A DNA stretch of 44,902 nt from an uncultured Acidimicrobiaceae bacterium (GTDB taxonomy: Bacteria; Actinomycetota; Acidimicrobiia; Acidimicrobiales; Poriferisodalaceae), in the NCBI GenBank assembly GCA_913020735.1, contig CAJWBN010000003.1, positions 1 to 44,902 on the forward strand, in the 5' to 3' direction. The translations under genes were made by a program, and so were the position numbers. Below are positions 9,119 to 19,100 of the stretch, one piece after another (the first letter of the stretch is position 1; the number at the start of each line of letters is the position of its first letter). Below the pieces are notes generated by a model. It ran no database searches. It was given only the letters and a program-made list of their open reading frames with translations, and was not told the DNA's origin.

Positions 9119-10266
9119 ACGCGTCCAGCTTGCTGTCTACGCGGCCTGTTTTCGTTGTCGGAATAGGTTTACATCGATATCAGCGACGTAGCGATGAAAC
9201 ATACGTTTCATTGGGTTTGGCCGCTGTTCGTGAGGCCTTAAGCGACGCTGACGTGAGTTGGGCGGACGTTGATGCCGCATACACGGGGACTGCTTTGCTC
9301 GGAATGGGTGCGAGCAGAATAATGCTGAGCAAACTCGGCGCTACGGGCATCCCTATGACTCAGGTCGAAAACGCGTCAGCCTCGGGCTCCTCATCAGTAG
9401 CCCAGGCATGTTTGGAAGTTGCTTCAGGCCGATCCGATGTCGTAGTCGCGTTAGGTGTCGATAAACCTCGAGGTGGTTTAGGGGCTGCTCCTGGTGAAGC
9501 TGGCATCGCAAATCTCGAAGCTGGCTCTGTAGTGCCGTTCACTCATTTCGCTTTGCTCGCTTCGGAGTACATGAACTTGCATGGGGTATCAGATGAGCAG
9601 GTAGCGAAAGTCGCTGTAAAGAACCATAGGAACGGTTCTCAAAACCCTTTTGCTCAAAGGCAGAAGGTTCGAAGTCTTGAAGAAGTCCTGACCGAACCAA
9701 TCTCTGGGTCGTTGACGAGGTTGCAATGTTGTCCCGTGGGTGAGGGGGCAGCGGCGGTCATTATTGCTTCCGAAGAGGGAATTGAGCGGCTACGAATTGA
9801 TCGCTCTCGAGCGATGCAAGTTGTTGCTTCGGCAACAAAAACCGAAGGACTTTACGCTGAGGGCGTTGGCATCGATGCTGCTTTGACAGCCGAAACTGGC
9901 GCAGCTGCGTTCGAGGAAGCGGGCCTTGGGCCAACGGACCTCGACGTACTTGAGGTGCACGACGCCTTCGCTATCGAAGAGTTGTTGTATGCCGAAGCAT
10001 TGGGGCTTTGTCAGCCTGGCGAAGCTGCAGCACGTGTCGAGTCAGGTGATTTTGATATTGGTGGCAGTTGTGCGTTTAGTCCTTCGGGAGGATTGCTAGC
10101 GATGGGCCATCCGATCGGCCCTACTGGAGTTGGACAGGTCGCAGAGGTAGTGCGACAGTTACGAGGTGAAGCTGGCTCTCGGCAACAACCGAACGCCCGC
10201 GTTGGTATGGCTCATATGGTCGGAGTCGGTGCGGTTTGCGTGGTGCACATACTCCGCAAGCCGTAG
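9115..10266 (+). CDS. SCP2-type thiolase-like protein lacking the nucleophilic Cys
   Basis: A 383-residue thiolase-fold protein of the lipid-transfer-protein (SCP-x) branch. Fold signatures are intact: VENASASGSSSVAQA, EVHDAFAIEELLYAEALGL, and SPSGGLLAMGHPIGPTG with the conserved histidine. However, the usual nucleophile position in VENACASG is Ser88 (codon TCA at 9376-9378). That makes conventional thiolysis unlikely and resembles the retro-aldolase Ltp2, whose partner is also a DUF35 protein. The start ATG overlaps the DUF35 stop. The C-terminus HMVGVGAVCVVHIL corresponds to the thiolase HNxGxGG strand. The reaction remains inference. Confidence 0.85.
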   Translation: MNASSLLSTRPVFVVGIGLHRYQRRSDETYVSLGLAAVREALSDADVSWADVDAAYTGTALLGMGASRIMLSKLGATGIPMTQVENASASGSSSVAQACLEVASGRSDVVVALGVDKPRGGLGAAPGEAGIANLEAGSVVPFTHFALLASEYMNLHGVSDEQVAKVAVKNHRNGSQNPFAQRQKVRSLEEVLTEPISGSLTRLQCCPVGEGAAAVIIASEEGIERLRIDRSRAMQVVASATKTEGLYAEGVGIDAALTAETGAAAFEEAGLGPTDLDVLEVHDAFAIEELLYAEALGLCQPGEAAARVESGDFDIGGSCAFSPSGGLLAMGHPIGPTGVGQVAEVVRQLRGEAGSRQQPNARVGMAHMVGVGAVCVVHILRKP

Positions 10267-10274
10267 CTGGATTC

Positions 10275-11762
10275 TTAGCTGTTTTGGGGAAATCCCAGGT
10301 CTATTTGGCTTGAAGCTGGATCGGGCCATCGAGCGGTTATCGCCTTAGCCCGGGTGTAGAAACGGACCCCTTCCGGTCCATACATATGGGTATCGCCAAA
10401 CAAAGATGCTTTCCACCCTCCAAATGAGTGGTACGCAACGGGAACGGGTATTGGAACGTTAATGCCGACCATTCCTACTTGAACCTCGTGTTGGAACTGA
10501 CGTGCCGCTCCTCCGTCACGTGTGAAGATGGCGGTGCCGTTTCCGAACGGGTTCGAGTTGATGAGATCCATCGCTTCTTGGAAGCTATCTACCCGTACGA
10601 CGCTGAGAACAGGCCCAAAAATTTCATCCTGATAGCACTCCATGTCAGCGGTTACTTCATCTAGGAGAGTCGGCCCGTAGAAAAATCCGTCAGCAGGGAG
10701 ATCTGCGCTGCTGCCATCAACAACTGCAACCGCTCCTGCTTGCTGAGCTCTCTCGACATAACCAGCAACGCGGTCACGATGTTCTGCAGTGATGAGTGGT
10801 CCCATTTCTGCATCAGGTTCGGTTCCCACTCCAACCTTGACTTCTGGGATTCTTCTTGAGATTGCCGCTACAAGTTCATCACCGGCTGATCCCACAGCTA
10901 CCAAGGCACTTACAGCCATGCATCGTTCGCCAGCAGATCCATATGCTGCGCTTACGGCAGCATCTGCAGCCATCTCTATATCGGCGTCAGGTAGAACCAA
11001 CATGTGGTTCTTAGCTCCGCCGAGTGCTTGCACTCTCTTACCCGCAGAGGTCGCGCGTTCATATACATAGCTGGCTATTGGGGTTGATCCAACGAAACTG
11101 ATAGCAGCGACGTCCTCATGGTCGATTAGGGCATCAACAGCTTGCTTGTCGCCGTTAACTACAGAGAACACTCCAGGGGGGAGCCCCGCTTCAATAAACC
11201 ATTCAGCGATCAACATTGATGCCGAAGGGTCTCTCTCAGATGGTTTGCAAATGAAGGCGTTTCCGCAGGCAATAGCAGTTGCGAACATCCAAGCTGGGAC
11301 CATCGCAGGAAAGTTGAACGGCGTGATACCAGCGACAACACCGAGTGGTTGGCGGAGGCTGTATACCTCAATCCCAGCGGATACTTGCTCGTTAATTTCG
11401 CCTTTAAGATGGTGCGCTATTCCGCAGGCAAACTCGACATTTTCGAGCCCCCGTGCCACCTCGCCAGCGGCGTCTGATACGACCTTGCCGTGTTCACTGC
11501 TAATGACTCTTGCAAGTTCATCGGTGCGGTCGGAAAGCAACTCGCGGAAACGGAACATGATTTGTGTTCGTTGTGTGAGAGAACTTTCTGCCCATTCTTC
11601 TGATGCTTTACGTGCGGACGCGACAGCTTCGCCCACTTCGGCTACTGAAGCTAAGTCGACTTGGGCTTGTACTTGCCCGGTAGCTGGGTTGTACACATCG
11701 CCGGATCTTCCGCTGGTTCCGGCTTGGTGTTGACCGTTAATAAAATGTTGGATACGTCGCAC
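10275..11762 (-). CDS. mmsA: CoA-acylating methylmalonate-semialdehyde dehydrogenase
   Basis: Aldehyde-dehydrogenase superfamily, 495 residues. It converts (methyl)malonate semialdehyde with CoA and NAD to propionyl- or acetyl-CoA, in valine, inositol or beta-alanine breakdown. Hallmarks of the MmsA subgroup: ITPFNFPAMVPAWMF near residues 146-160, the GGAKNH motif at 248-253 (in place of the usual GGK with the general-base Glu), and the catalytic Cys281 in GSAGERCMAVS. The ATG start at 11762 gives the expected MRRIQHFINGQ. It converges on the thiolase-like gene with 8 bp between, and lies downstream of an acyl-CoA dehydrogenase gene (48 bp gap), so these two may form an operon. Confidence 0.93.
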   Translation of the reverse strand: MRRIQHFINGQHQAGTSGRSGDVYNPATGQVQAQVDLASVAEVGEAVASARKASEEWAESSLTQRTQIMFRFRELLSDRTDELARVISSEHGKVVSDAAGEVARGLENVEFACGIAHHLKGEINEQVSAGIEVYSLRQPLGVVAGITPFNFPAMVPAWMFATAIACGNAFICKPSERDPSASMLIAEWFIEAGLPPGVFSVVNGDKQAVDALIDHEDVAAISFVGSTPIASYVYERATSAGKRVQALGGAKNHMLVLPDADIEMAADAAVSAAYGSAGERCMAVSALVAVGSAGDELVAAISRRIPEVKVGVGTEPDAEMGPLITAEHRDRVAGYVERAQQAGAVAVVDGSSADLPADGFFYGPTLLDEVTADMECYQDEIFGPVLSVVRVDSFQEAMDLINSNPFGNGTAIFTRDGGAARQFQHEVQVGMVGINVPIPVPVAYHSFGGWKASLFGDTHMYGPEGVRFYTRAKAITARWPDPASSQIDLGFPQNS

Positions 11763-11810
11763 CGCGTCACTTTAATCCCCAGGAGCTGAGGCCTCTACAG
11801 TGATAGCTGG

Positions 11811-12986
11811 TTACTTGTCGTTATATAGGTCGTACCGGCCTAAGCGGTCTAGGCACACCTCGACGCTCCATGGCAGCATCGTTGCTCCACATCGGGCGTC
11901 CCGGTAGTGCTGTTCGAGCTTGTTGGGTCGAAGCATGGATCGTCCCCCACAGACTCGTATGGCAAGAGAAGCCATTTCAGGCGCGCCTTCCATAACAGCA
12001 ACCATGGTGCTCCATGCGCGTCGCAAAGCGGGTTTAGTTGGGTCGACCGAGGCTTCACTCAACACTCGGTACATCAAAGATTGGGCTTTGTCGTAGATCA
12101 TCTGCATTTCTGCCCATCCGGCTTGTTTGACATGGTTGTCTCGCCGTGACGCAACTCCGTGTTCCCCCCTCAGGTATTCGCCTGTGAGATCCAGAATCGC
12201 TCGCATCAATCCGAGGTAGGTGAAGCTCAACGTCATATAGAAGTAGGGGAATCGGGAAACCATGGCATCGAAAACGCCTGGGGGTAGAACCTCGTTGTCT
12301 TCGGGGACAAAAGCATCGACAAGAACTAAATCTCGGGAGTCGGTTCCGCGCATCCCAAGAGGGTCCCATTCGCCTTGAATTTCGACGCCGTCGCTGTCTG
12401 CAGGAACTCCTAGCAAACGAACTCGAGGGTCGTCTTCCACGAGAGCTACGACATTGTGGACGTCAGCTATACCGCTGAGTGATGCGAAAATCTTTTTGCC
12501 AGTGACTCTGAATCCGCCATCTACGGGGACAGCAGTAGTACCGATTGGTTGGCCACTTCCTGGAGTTCGCCCTTCAGAAAAAGGTTGGCTATGAATCGTG
12601 TGCTGGTGGCACATGCCGGCCCATAGTTGCGGTCGGACACGGTCGAGATGAGCTTGTTGTTCGTCATCCATGCCCAGTTGGTCTGCTATCCATCCCGCTA
12701 GCAACGCAGTGGCTGTGTGCATGTTGAAAGTAAGAGCTGTGGTCGGGCAGTGTCGCCCAAGCTCCTCGCTTACAAGGGCATATGCAACGAAGTCGCCACC
12801 AAGACCACCGGCCTCAACGGGCGCACAAAGCCCAAGGAAGCCATTGTTTGCGAGTTCTTTCCAATTCTCTGTTGGGAAGCTGGCTTCATGGTCGTATTGG
12901 GCTGCTCGTTGCGAAAATCGCGGTGCGATCGCCGCAATTTGTTCGACGAGTTCCATTCGTGCCGTCGTTTGAATTGGGTCTACCAC
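11811..12986 (-). CDS. Acyl-CoA dehydrogenase-family flavoprotein
   Basis: A 391-residue member of the acyl-CoA dehydrogenase superfamily, with an N-terminal helical domain (GFLGLCAPVEAGGLGGDF), a central beta domain (GFRVTGKKIFASLSG, WDPLGMRGTDSRDLVL) and a C-terminal helical bundle (CGGRSMLRPNKLEQHYRDARCG). The canonical catalytic YEGT is replaced by LPWS in CGATMLPWSVEVCLDRLGR, so the base must come from elsewhere or the enzyme does different chemistry. The start is GTG at 12986; an ATG ten codons in (MELVEQIA) is possible. It sits just upstream of mmsA on the same strand and 9 bp downstream of the PhyH gene, suggesting one catabolic operon. Confidence 0.85.
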   Translation of the reverse strand: MVDPIQTTARMELVEQIAAIAPRFSQRAAQYDHEASFPTENWKELANNGFLGLCAPVEAGGLGGDFVAYALVSEELGRHCPTTALTFNMHTATALLAGWIADQLGMDDEQQAHLDRVRPQLWAGMCHQHTIHSQPFSEGRTPGSGQPIGTTAVPVDGGFRVTGKKIFASLSGIADVHNVVALVEDDPRVRLLGVPADSDGVEIQGEWDPLGMRGTDSRDLVLVDAFVPEDNEVLPPGVFDAMVSRFPYFYMTLSFTYLGLMRAILDLTGEYLRGEHGVASRRDNHVKQAGWAEMQMIYDKAQSLMYRVLSEASVDPTKPALRRAWSTMVAVMEGAPEMASLAIRVCGGRSMLRPNKLEQHYRDARCGATMLPWSVEVCLDRLGRYDLYNDK

Positions 12987-12995
12987 GGGGATTCC

Positions 12996-13886
12996 TTATT
13001 CATGGGATACCGGCCAGAGTACGGGGAATAAATCGGGACGCATCACGTCACCTGATTGAAGCCCTAGGTCGTTGAGCGGTGGCGACGTTTCACCTTGGCG
13101 TTCAAGGTAGCGGACATCGTCGCCTAACCATCGTGTTGAGAATGCGCGACGTCGTTTTTCTATTGGGGCTGAAGTTGTGCCATGAAGAGTTCGGAAGTCG
13201 AAACAAAGCGCGTCGCCGGGCTCTACTGCTTCTATAAAAATATTTTCTGAGTGGTCGTCTATATCGGGAACTGAGACAAGCGAATTATCGGCATTCTCAT
13301 ATTCGGCACCTGACGCGAAATCTCGAGGTCGATAGGTCTCACCGCCGCGATGCGAACCCTTTAAAAATCTGACTCCAGTTTCGATTGGTGTGTTGTCAAG
13401 CGCCACGTATATGGAGACTGTCTGGGTCCCTGCAATGCAGTAATACGGTAAATCGTGATGCCACGGCGTGGCCTTAGAAGTTCCCTGTTCCTTAGAGAAT
13501 GCGTGATCGTGGAACAGTTGGGCTGTGTCGCTCACCATAAGTTGCGCTGCTATTGCGGCTGCTGGTGAAGTGAGGACAAATCGGAGATACTCGGGGATTA
13601 ACTGCCAGTTGCAGTAGCTGTCAAAAAACCTGCCAGCTTCATCTTCGCTGATGCTTTCGCACGGAAATGCGAATGCTTGGGGGTTTTCGAGATTTCGATC
13701 GAGCCCCACACTTAGGGGCTCAACCCATTCTGTGAATGCTTGTCGCAATACGACCACACCATCGTTTTGGAATTTTTGGACAGTCTCGGTTGGTAACTCA
13801 GTCCAGGGACGAACCGTTGAGGCTACGAGTTCCTCCAGATTTTGTATTGAGCGCCATTGTGCCGCCGGGTTGTTACCTACCGCCAT
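12996..13886 (-). CDS. Phytanoyl-CoA dioxygenase (PhyH)-family Fe(II)/2-oxoglutarate oxygenase
   Basis: A 296-residue non-heme iron oxygenase. The metal triad is visible: the HxD of PWHHDLPYY and the distal His of FDFRTLHGTT, followed by the 2-oxoglutarate-binding Arg region RRRAFSTRWLGDD. NDGVVVLRQAFT near the N-terminus is the usual PhyH entry. Family members hydroxylate acyl-CoA or other small substrates; the substrate cannot be told. The ORF track begins at a TTG (13916); the ATG at 13886 is preferred, leaving 48 bp to the divergent EamA gene. Downstream are an acyl-CoA dehydrogenase gene (9 bp) and mmsA, so it probably starts a three-gene catabolic transcript. Confidence 0.85.
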   Translation of the reverse strand: MAVGNNPAAQWRSIQNLEELVASTVRPWTELPTETVQKFQNDGVVVLRQAFTEWVEPLSVGLDRNLENPQAFAFPCESISEDEAGRFFDSYCNWQLIPEYLRFVLTSPAAAIAAQLMVSDTAQLFHDHAFSKEQGTSKATPWHHDLPYYCIAGTQTVSIYVALDNTPIETGVRFLKGSHRGGETYRPRDFASGAEYENADNSLVSVPDIDDHSENIFIEAVEPGDALCFDFRTLHGTTSAPIEKRRRAFSTRWLGDDVRYLERQGETSPPLNDLGLQSGDVMRPDLFPVLWPVSHE

Positions 13887-13934
13887 CTCTACATTGTCGC
13901 CGCTGTGAATGGTCAATCGTTACAGTCTTTTCCG

Positions 13935-14810
13935 ATGAAGGTGCAATTGAACGAACGAAACGGCTCGCTGGTCGTGTTTTTGACGGGCACTTGGTTCAGC
14001 TTTAGCCCGTTGTTGTTTCGTTGGACTTCGGGTGAAGGTTCGGAATGGCTATTTCTTTTGTGGCGTTCAATTGGAATTCTCATTGCGGCTGTAATCGCAT
14101 TATCTATAAGTTCGGGTGTGCGGGTCATGACTGCGCTCACGAACGGCTTGGCTAAGAATTTGCTTGCTGGCGCCTTGCTGGCTGGTATGTCGACTTCATT
14201 CATTATTTCTATTGCTCGAATTGATGCTGCGACCACTTTGTTATTGCAAAGTTTGGCGCCGTTTTCCGCCGCTTTGCTGGGCTGGTTGTTGTTACGAGAA
14301 AAAGTGGATGGCCACACATGGGCAGCAATGGCTACTGCTGTTGTTGGGGTCGCAATTATGGGGTCGACATGGGATAGCAGCAGCGCGGTGGGCATTTCAG
14401 TCGCCTGTTGTATTCCTCTGATGCTTGGTGTTTACACAGTTTTGTTAAGAGATTCTCAGCAGCGTGATCCACGAGCCCAGGTTTTCTTTACAGGCGTGAT
14501 CGGGATCGTGATCGGTCTCGTCGCCAGCGCTGCAACCGGAGGTTTTGCTTTGCCGCTTCGTGACGTTTGTCTTGGCTTAGTCAGCGGCGGCGTCCTATTA
14601 GGTGTGGGCCTTCCGATTTTTAATGCCGCTGGACGTCATGTTCCTGCAGCTCGCACAAGTTTGTTATTGCTCAGCGAGATCGTGTTGGCTCCGATTTGGG
14701 TGTGGTTAGTAGTGAATGAGGTTCCTGCGGGAAGAACCGTTGCCGGCGGGGCAGTGATTCTTTTAGCGCTGGTGTGGGTTACAACTCACCCGAGAGTTCA
14801 TTCTGTCTAA
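13935..14810 (+). CDS. EamA-family (DMT superfamily) permease
   Basis: A 291-residue membrane protein with about ten hydrophobic helices arranged as two EamA repeats. The first repeat ends with PFSAALLGWLLLREKVDGHTW and AVVGVAIM, the second with LLLLSEIVLAPIWVWLVVNEVPAGRTVAGGAVIL, both standard signatures. The family moves metabolites such as amino acids or other small organics, and substrate is not predictable. The ATG at 13935 is chosen because the ORF-track start (13857) lies inside the divergent PhyH gene. It converges on the cyclase-family gene with 13 bp between ends. A second EamA gene occurs at 19783-20610. Confidence 0.87.
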   Translation: MKVQLNERNGSLVVFLTGTWFSFSPLLFRWTSGEGSEWLFLLWRSIGILIAAVIALSISSGVRVMTALTNGLAKNLLAGALLAGMSTSFIISIARIDAATTLLLQSLAPFSAALLGWLLLREKVDGHTWAAMATAVVGVAIMGSTWDSSSAVGISVACCIPLMLGVYTVLLRDSQQRDPRAQVFFTGVIGIVIGLVASAATGGFALPLRDVCLGLVSGGVLLGVGLPIFNAAGRHVPAARTSLLLLSEIVLAPIWVWLVVNEVPAGRTVAGGAVILLALVWVTTHPRVHSV

Positions 14811-14823
14811 CAGACACTTCGGT

Positions 14824-15765
14824 TTATAAGAGAGCGATGGGGTTAGCGGGTGAACCTGTCCCTCCTTCAACTCGGAGAGGCGCGACGGTGAACAGGAAGC
14901 TCCACTTGGAATGTTCGACACATGAAGCAGCGAGTCGGTCTAAACGCAGATTGTCTAGAAGGTGCACGCCCATAGCGACAATGACTGTTTGGTGGATTGG
15001 CATAATCCAGTCATTTGGATGGTTGCCTGGCAAAACGTCACTGACACCATCACAACCAAGAACTGAAATATCTCGTTCGTGAAGCCATTCGATGCAATCT
15101 GGGTGAAGTCCTGCCATGCCCACCTGGAACGGGTGCCAAGGCCCTAATTCGGCTCTGCGTTCGTCTCGTCCGGTCCCAACTAGCAAGATGTCGCCTTGGC
15201 CTACGCGCACATTCTCGGCTTTTTCGCAGGCTTCCAGTTCTTCAGCGGTAACCGCATCACCGGGTTCGAGCCATTTGACTCCCCGTAGGCGAGGGATATC
15301 AAGAAAGACTCCACGCCCAACGACACCTTCACTGGCGACCATGATGCTGCATCGCGTCGCACCGGTACTTTTGACTGTTTCGGCGGCGTAACCGTTGTAC
15401 ATCTGCTTGTTGACAAAAACGTGGCATAGAGCGTCAATGTGCGACGTTGCCATCCCGTGGAACGCCACTCCGACAAAATCTCCGGTCGATTCCATATTGA
15501 TATTTGGTGAGACACAGTCATCGCCACCTCTGACCATCATGTGGAGCGCTGGGTGCCGGTTCTCTGCGTTTGGTTCAACTGGAAGTTCTCTCGCGCAGCT
15601 GACAGCCCTGCCATGGACGACTTCGTTCGCAGCGGCGGCTCGCAATTCTGGGGTTATGAGATTGAGTGCACCTGCCTCATCATCGGGTCCCCAGCGGTCC
15701 CAGTTCTTGACTCGTTCGAAAAGTTCTCCGTGTTGTTCGGACGTCATCCATGGTTCATTTGTCAC
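14824..15765 (-). CDS. Cyclase-family (kynurenine formamidase-like) metal-dependent hydrolase
   Basis: About 313 residues, of the cyclase family (Pfam Cyclase; kynurenine formamidase/isatin hydrolase relatives). Seen are the N-terminal NWDRWGPDDEAGALNLITPE typical of the actinobacterial branch and the metal-binding stretch FHGMATSHIDALCHVF (HxGxxxHxDxxxH-like). GDILLVGTGRD and WLHERDISVLGCDGVSD follow, with a final HLLDNLRLDRLA. The start is set at the GTG at 15765, which has GGGGGA about seven bases upstream; an ATG at 15747 is also possible. The substrate is unknown. Its neighbours are transporters and degradative enzymes, so a catabolic hydrolase is likely. Confidence 0.85.
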   Translation of the reverse strand: MTNEPWMTSEQHGELFERVKNWDRWGPDDEAGALNLITPELRAAAANEVVHGRAVSCARELPVEPNAENRHPALHMMVRGGDDCVSPNINMESTGDFVGVAFHGMATSHIDALCHVFVNKQMYNGYAAETVKSTGATRCSIMVASEGVVGRGVFLDIPRLRGVKWLEPGDAVTAEELEACEKAENVRVGQGDILLVGTGRDERRAELGPWHPFQVGMAGLHPDCIEWLHERDISVLGCDGVSDVLPGNHPNDWIMPIHQTVIVAMGVHLLDNLRLDRLAASCVEHSKWSFLFTVAPLRVEGGTGSPANPIALL

Positions 15766-15832
15766 AGCAATTCCCCCGGTCAGTTGTTGGTGACACCTAC
15801 TTCCTAATTCAATCTTCTCTATGGTGTGTCCC

Positions 15833-16132
15833 ATGGCTGCTTATCTGGTCGGAATTCAGACGATTGTTAACAACGATGCTTTGAACCGTTACATCAAGGC
15901 TGCTCTTCCTTCTATGAGCGAGTTCGGTGCCAAGCCGTTGGCAGTTGATCTGGGCGCGGAGGTCTTGGAGGGAACCCAGAAACCTCCCGGTTCTAGGGTG
16001 GTTATTGTCGAGTTCGAGTCCAAAGAGAAGTTATTGGATTGGTATAACAGCGATGGCTATCAGACCGCTATGCGAGAACGAGTTGGGGCACTCGATGGTT
16101 TCGCTCTCGTAGCCGAAGGTTTACCGAACTAG
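15833..16132 (+). CDS. DUF1330-family protein
   Basis: A 99-residue dimeric alpha/beta-barrel (ferredoxin-like) protein. Seen: AAYLVGIQTIVNNDALNRYIKA, a central EVLEGTQKPPGSRVVIVEFESKEKLLDWYNSDGYQ, and a C-terminal ERVGALDGFALVAEG, which are the DUF1330 signatures (VIVEFPS...W..S.eYq). No biochemical role is established. The ATG at 15833 is preferred over the track start. It diverges from the cyclase-family gene (67 bp between starts) and ends 3 bp from the convergent hydantoinase-like gene. Confidence 0.85.
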   Translation: MAAYLVGIQTIVNNDALNRYIKAALPSMSEFGAKPLAVDLGAEVLEGTQKPPGSRVVIVEFESKEKLLDWYNSDGYQTAMRERVGALDGFALVAEGLPN

Positions 16133-16135
16133 CGG

Positions 16136-19100
16136 TTAGTTCCTTTGAGGTACGCCGAATCCTCCACCACCGGGGGTTTCAATCTCGAAGCAGTCAGCTG
16201 GTTCGACTTCCACCCGGGTGCTGCCGGGCAGCTCTTTGGTCGTCCCATCAGCTCTCAAGAGACGGTTGACTCCTACCAGCCCGCTCTGTCCTCCGTCGAC
16301 GCCGTAAGGTGCGACTTTGCGGCGCGACGACAAGACGTTAACGGTCATGGGTTCCAGGAATTGGAGCCGACGTACAACGCCATCGCCCCCTCGTTGCGCT
16401 CCCAGTCCGCCAGAATTTCGTCGAACTTTGAAGTGTTGGACTCTTACCGGGTGACGCCATTCCAGAATTTCGGGGTCGGTCAGGCGAGTATTTGTCATAT
16501 GCGTGTGGACGGCACTTGCGCCGTCCGCTGATGGTGTTGCTCCAGCTCCTCCACAAATTGTTTCGTAATACTGGTGTTCGTCGTTACCCCAAATGAAGTT
16601 GTTCATGGTTCCTTGGGAGCCAGCTATTACACCTAGCGCCCCAAAGAGGGTGTCGACTAGCAGTTGGCTAGTTTCGACGTTGCCTGCAATGACTGCCGCG
16701 GGCGAATGAGGACTAATCATCGACGGGTCAGGAATACGGATATCTAATGGAACTAGGCAACCTGCGTTGAGTGGAATCGCGTCGTTGACCATGCATCGGA
16801 AGACGTAGAGAACTGCGGACCGGCAGACGGCCTTGGGTGCATTGAAATTGCCGGGGTGTTGGTCACTTGTTCCTGCGAAGTCGATGACTGCTGAGCGCTC
16901 AGCGAGATCGACTTTGATCGACACCGCTATTTGATTTCCGTCGTCCATTTCTCCGACGAATTCACAGTCGTTGAGCGCGGCAATTACTCGTCTGACCGAT
17001 TCTTCGGCGTTTTCCATCACATGTCCCATGTATGCGTGGACTACATCAAGGCCGTAGTGGTCAATGACATTGTGCAATTCGGTGGCGCCTCTCTCGCATG
17101 CTGCGACCTGCGCCTTAAGATCAGCAACATTTTGGTCAGGGTTTCTGGCGGGCCATGGTCCTGCTGTAAGTAGGTTTCTAATTTCTTGTTCTAAAAATCG
17201 GCCGCCTTGTACCAACAGAACATTGTCAAGGACTAGGCCTTCTTCATCAATAGTTGTCGAATCAGCTGGTGCCGACCCCGGGACGATGCCGCCTATGTCG
17301 GAGTGATGGCCGCGTGAAGCGACATAGAAGATTCGTTCTCCGGTGGTTTCGTCGAAGATGGGTTTAACGACAGTGATGTCTGGTAGGTGGGTTCCGCCGT
17401 TGTAAGGGGCGTTGAGTACGTATACGTCACCTGGTTCCATTTGAGGATTGTTGGCGATCACTGACTTGATGGCTTCACTCATTGATCCCAGATGAATAGG
17501 TAGGTGTGGAGCGTTGGCGATGAGTTCTCCGTCGGGGTCGAAGATGGCGCAACTAAAATCAAGACGCTCTTTTATGTTCACTGAGACTGCGGTGTTTTCT
17601 AAAACAACTCCCATCTGTTCGGCGATGTTCATGAAGAGGTTGTTGAAGATCTCAAGCTGAACAGGGTTGACGTTCGTCCCGACCGCAGGTCGCTGATTTT
17701 GAGGAGCAATTCGTTCAATAAACAGATCACCGTCCGCGTTTACATGGCCTTGCCAGTTCGGTTCTATGACTGTCGTTGCGTTGGGTTCGACAAGAACCGC
17801 CGGACCGGTTATTGGCGTATCGGGCGACATGTTCTGTCTGTCTAAAAATGGAGTGTCAATGGTTTTGTCGCCCATTGTTGTTGGGAAAATCCCCAGCAAT
17901 GGATCTCCGTGTTGCGAGTTTGTTTCGTTGACTGACAGCGGTTCCGCGAGTCCAACTGCTTCTAGCTGCAGAGACTCAATGATTATTGGTGTTTGTGGTG
18001 AGATAAACCCAAATCGCGCAGTGTGGTGGGTTTCGAATGCTGTTCTGACCTCATCGATTGTGCTTGCCGGTACGAGTAATGCCGTGTCCGAGCCTTGATA
18101 TCGAAGTGAGAGGCGTCGCCGTAGTTCTTGGGCGGTGCCTTCGATGCCCTGATTTTGCAGATATTCGGTTCCTTTGAGTTCTAGTTCGCGCCATCGCGGG
18201 TCTAATTGTTGGAGGTTGTCATGGTCCAGGGTTTGTTCGACTGTTTCGTCTCGGATTTGGCGTACGTCGGCTAGCCCGATTCCGACAGCGGATAAGACTC
18301 CTGCGTGGGGGTGCACATATATGTTTTCTATTCCTAGGCGGTCGGCGACCATGCACGCATGTTGACCTCCCGCCCCTCCGAAACAGACCAGTGCGTAGTC
18401 GGTGACGTCGTGGCCCCGTTCGATACTGATTTTCTTGATCGCGTTGGCCATGTTGTCAGCTGCAATATCTAAATAGCCTTGCGCGATGCTGGTTTCTGTT
18501 TGCTGTATTCCAGTGGCTTCTGTGATTTGTTCGGCTAATACGCCGAATGCTTTGGTTGTGGCCGCGATGTCGAGGGCTTGATTTCCGTCAGCACCGAAAA
18601 CAGCTGGGAAGAATTCTGGACGGAGTTTGCCAAGCACCACGTTGCAGTCAGTGATGGCGAGAGGGCCGTTGTTGCCGTAACAAGTTGGACCGGGGTCAGC
18701 TCCCGCGGAGTCTGGGCCTACTCGTAGTCGGCTTCCATCGAAATGAAGGATCGATCCTCCCCCGGCGGCGACTGTATTGATATCCATCATTGGGGATCGA
18801 ACTCGAATGCCGGCTACTTCGGTTTCGTATGCGCGTTCGAATTCGCCGGCGTAGTGGCTCACATCGGTTGAGGTGCCGCCCATGTCGAAACCGATGAGTT
18901 TGTGCAGGTTGGCGTTTTCCGCTGTGCGAGCCATCCCAACAACGCCTCCAGCTGGTCCTGAAAGCAGGGCGTCTTTTCCTTGGAATGCGTATGCGTCGGT
19001 GAGGCCTCCGTTTGATTGCATAAACATGAGTCTTGGACTGATTTGGTTGTGTCGGAGTTGTTCATCTACCTGAGCGACGTACTGCCTCAAGACTGGTGAT

